Below, one piece after another: positions 62,065-64,000 of a stretch of 64,000 nucleotides of DNA (positions are counted from its first letter, which is position 1; the number at the start of each line of letters is the position of its first letter). This DNA is from Anaerolineae bacterium (GTDB lineage Bacteria > Chloroflexota > Anaerolineae > Aggregatilineales > Phototrophicaceae). The translations under genes were made by a program, and so were the position numbers. The DNA is taken from the NCBI GenBank assembly GCA_022820665.1, contig JAJEFB010000034.1:48626-112625 (forward strand), given 5' to 3'. The notes beneath the pieces are model-generated. The model did no database searches, had not been told where the DNA came from, and was given only the letters and a program-made list of their open reading frames with translations.

Positions 62065-63822
62065 ATGGATCTTCAACGGACTCAAATGACCAAATTCTGG
62101 CGCGCGATTCATAAGCATCTGCATTTCGTTGTGGTTATTAGCGTATTGCTCGTCGTGATGACCTATCCGACGATCGTTTATGTTTTCAATATGGAGGTCT
62201 TTTGGCTGCCGATCGACAGCGGCGACATCTGGATTGAATTTTGGAACGCCTGGCACGGCAAACAGATTCTCGCTGGAAAAGCCGATTATCTCTTTACAGA
62301 CCTGTTATTCTACCCACAGGGTTTGTCACTGGCTTACCATAATTTCAACATATTCCATATGCTTTTCTTTGGCGCGCTACAGGCGATTTTGCCAGCGTCA
62401 AACGCGTATAATCTCACGTACTTGTTTATCACCCTTGCAACGACAATAGCCGCTTACATTTACCTGCAATACATATTCGACGACAAATGGATCGCTCTTT
62501 TCGGATCAATTATTGTGGGATTCAGCGGCTACGTTGTGGGGCGCCCAATGCATCCGGGCGTAGCGTTTCTGGCGACTGTACCATTGTCATGCTATTTTCT
62601 TCATCGCGGGTTCGCGGAAATGCGTTGGCGTTTCATTGCGATGGCGGGGATCTTGATTGGCGCCACGGCTTTCATCAGTTTATACATCTTTGTTTGCCTG
62701 CTTTTGACAATCAGCGCGTATTTCATCTACTTTGCGATCTCCCAATGGAAGGATCGTCGTTTCTGGCTGATGGTGGCAGCCATAATTGCCGTCGCCGGCT
62801 TCTCGGGTTTGCTGCGCGCCATCCCTATGCTGAGCGACGTAACGGAGTTAGACGGGATACTGGACAAGGCGAGCGGGCGCGAAACAGAAAACGACCTTTT
62901 GCAGTTCTTCATTAACTACGAAAATCCTATATTCAATAGGCTCATCACCAACCGTGTCACCTCGTCCATCGTTCTGTTGCCAGATCCAGGACGCTGGAAT
63001 ACATCTTATCTGGGCTACATTCCGCTTTTCCTTATTGGCGCGGGCGTAACCCGGAAGCGTTTTAGAAGGCGCATGTTCCCGTGGCTGCTGCTGCTAATAC
63101 CGTTTTTCCTACTGAGACTGGGTTCAGTTCTCACTATCAACGGTCAAGTCTTTGATTCAGTCGTTTTACCCAAGTACAGTTTGGATCGGCTGGTACCTGT
63201 TGTCTTCGAGGCATTTTATTCCACGGATCACTTTCAAACTGGCGTACTATTGCCGCTAGCCGTCCTTTCCTGTTACGGGCTGCTTCAAATCTCGAGCGAC
63301 TTTGCAAAGCGAAGGCATAGCATGATAGTACTCTTGTTTATCACTCTTTTGGGAGTGGAGTACTATCGCAGCCCGCCTGGCGGACACATTGTGACAGAGG
63401 AAGAGGTTGCGCATTTGGATTGGCTGGCGGAAGAAGGCGATATGCCTGTTCGGCTGATCAATCTACCGATGAACCGCGGAAACTCCAAGCAGTATCTCTT
63501 TTACCAGACGTTAAGCGGATACCCGCAGGTAGAGGGTCTGGCGACACGGACGCCCCCGAGCGCCTACGACTACATAAAAGCCAATCCCATATTGAATGCC
63601 TGGCACAGGCGCGAGAGCTTGATTTGCACAGAAGAGAATCGGGGTAATTACCTAGCCGCAGTTGCGCAACTCGGAGACGACGGTTTCTCGCATGTGGTTT
63701 TGCATTATTCGTTGCTGAAACCAGACACAATCGCGGGCAGTTTCTCCAGTTTGGAACCGGCCTATGAAGATGAGTTCGTGGGGATATATCGTCTTACGAT
63801 CTTGCCGGAAGCCTGCCAATGA
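62065..63822 (+). CDS. large polytopic membrane protein, GT-C-like
   Basis: A ~585-residue protein with about ten to twelve hydrophobic segments. After the first helix the outside loop reads DSGDIWIEFWNAWHGKQIL, then YLFTDLLFYPQGLSLAYHNFNIFHMLFFG, a pattern found in uncharacterised membrane proteins related to glycosyltransferases (GT-C or DUF-type). An Asp in this loop could be the catalytic residue. The C-terminal ~150 residues are outside the membrane. No family is assigned with certainty. The start is uncertain: ATG 62065 is listed, 62086 is also possible. It lies 240 bp before the 5S rRNA gene. Confidence 0.6.
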   Translation: MDLQRTQMTKFWRAIHKHLHFVVVISVLLVVMTYPTIVYVFNMEVFWLPIDSGDIWIEFWNAWHGKQILAGKADYLFTDLLFYPQGLSLAYHNFNIFHMLFFGALQAILPASNAYNLTYLFITLATTIAAYIYLQYIFDDKWIALFGSIIVGFSGYVVGRPMHPGVAFLATVPLSCYFLHRGFAEMRWRFIAMAGILIGATAFISLYIFVCLLLTISAYFIYFAISQWKDRRFWLMVAAIIAVAGFSGLLRAIPMLSDVTELDGILDKASGRETENDLLQFFINYENPIFNRLITNRVTSSIVLLPDPGRWNTSYLGYIPLFLIGAGVTRKRFRRRMFPWLLLLIPFFLLRLGSVLTINGQVFDSVVLPKYSLDRLVPVVFEAFYSTDHFQTGVLLPLAVLSCYGLLQISSDFAKRRHSMIVLLFITLLGVEYYRSPPGGHIVTEEEVAHLDWLAEEGDMPVRLINLPMNRGNSKQYLFYQTLSGYPQVEGLATRTPPSAYDYIKANPILNAWHRRESLICTEENRGNYLAAVAQLGDDGFSHVVLHYSLLKPDTIAGSFSSLEPAYEDEFVGIYRLTILPEACQ

Positions 63823-63887
63823 CGGGCAAGGAGCGTACTCTAAAGTTAAGCATTCGATCTATAAGCAAAGGAGAGCAGTGAGTTGTC

Positions 63888-64000
63888 GTGTTGGCGGCGG
63901 CATACTCTCCCACATCGTCTCCAATGCAGTACCATCTGCGCTCGCGGGCTTAACTTCCGGGTTCGGGATGAGACCGGGTGGACCCCCGCGGCTCTAGCCA
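63888..64000 (-). rRNA. rrf: 5S ribosomal RNA (5' end beyond the window)
   Basis: On the minus strand the sequence shows the typical 5S core CATCCCGAACCCGGAAGTTAA, preceded by the CACCCGGTC loop and followed by GCGCAGATGGTACTGC and GTGGGAGAGTA. The 3' strand of helix I (GCCAACAC, ending at about 63888) needs a 5' partner that lies past position 64000, so a few bases of the 5' end are missing. The 23S gene is expected farther upstream of it, outside the window. Confidence 0.92.

Overview
The window is a gene-dense stretch of a bacterial chromosome with moderately high GC. The best guess is a Chloroflexota (Anaerolineae-like) genome. This is inference from gene content: several large GT-C membrane proteins, secreted proteins with Thr/Pro-rich linkers, a T-box in front of pheS, a PucC-family transporter, a LivFGHM transporter with two CoA ligases, and mosaic 'accgaggacaccgag' intergenic repeats. 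No phage, insertion sequence, CRISPR array or tRNA gene was seen. The right edge cuts into a 5S rRNA gene on the minus strand, so an rRNA operon probably lies just beyond.

Layout. (1) 1-3.6 kb, plus: rplI behind a good promoter, a RodZ-like membrane HTH protein, and rimO. (2) 3.6-16.7 kb, minus: a run of eight closely spaced genes. Read from the promoter side (16.7 kb) they are a duplicated SH3-domain secreted protein, a KDPG-type aldolase, three anchored glycosidase-like proteins (one a fusion of two barrel domains), a GT39-type membrane protein, RNase Z and an O-methyltransferase. (3) 16.9-21.2 kb, plus: glycerate kinase, then proB and proA separated by repeats. (4) 21.3-31.2 kb, plus: a T-box leader, pheS, three tandem paralogous GT39-like membrane proteins, then pheT. 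The glycosyltransferase genes sit inside what is normally a contiguous pheST operon. (5) 31.2-44.1 kb, mixed strands: 2-hydroxyacid dehydrogenase, fabI, a PucC-like transporter, a universal stress protein, DUF402, thiamine pyrophosphokinase, hyuB and hyuA separated by an opposite-strand small heat shock gene, a RidA-family protein, a catalytically dead trypsin-like protein with zinc ribbons, and a YbjN-like protein. (6) 44.1-45.7 kb, minus: a compact two-gene DUF262-HEPN cassette, visibly AT-richer than its neighbours. It is the best candidate here for a defence or toxin-type system. (7) 45.8-49.8 kb: APH-type kinase, a DtxR-family repressor with a promoter/operator candidate, a P-loop kinase, a HIT protein and a lysophospholipase-like hydrolase. 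(8) 50.0-59.4 kb, plus: a complete branched-chain-amino-acid-type ABC transporter (two ATPases, two permeases, a binding protein) interleaved with a FadD-like and a PaaK-like acyl-CoA ligase. This suggests uptake and CoA activation of a carboxylic acid. (9) 59.4-63.8 kb: a secreted S41 protease and a large polytopic membrane protein, then the 5S rRNA.

Intergenic DNA at 18.2, 19.5-19.8, 34.8-35.3, 37.2 and 49.8 kb carries shared repeat modules in different orders and orientations. Starts were moved to the best Shine-Dalgarno-supported codon where one was visible. All family names rest on motif recognition by eye, not on database searches.
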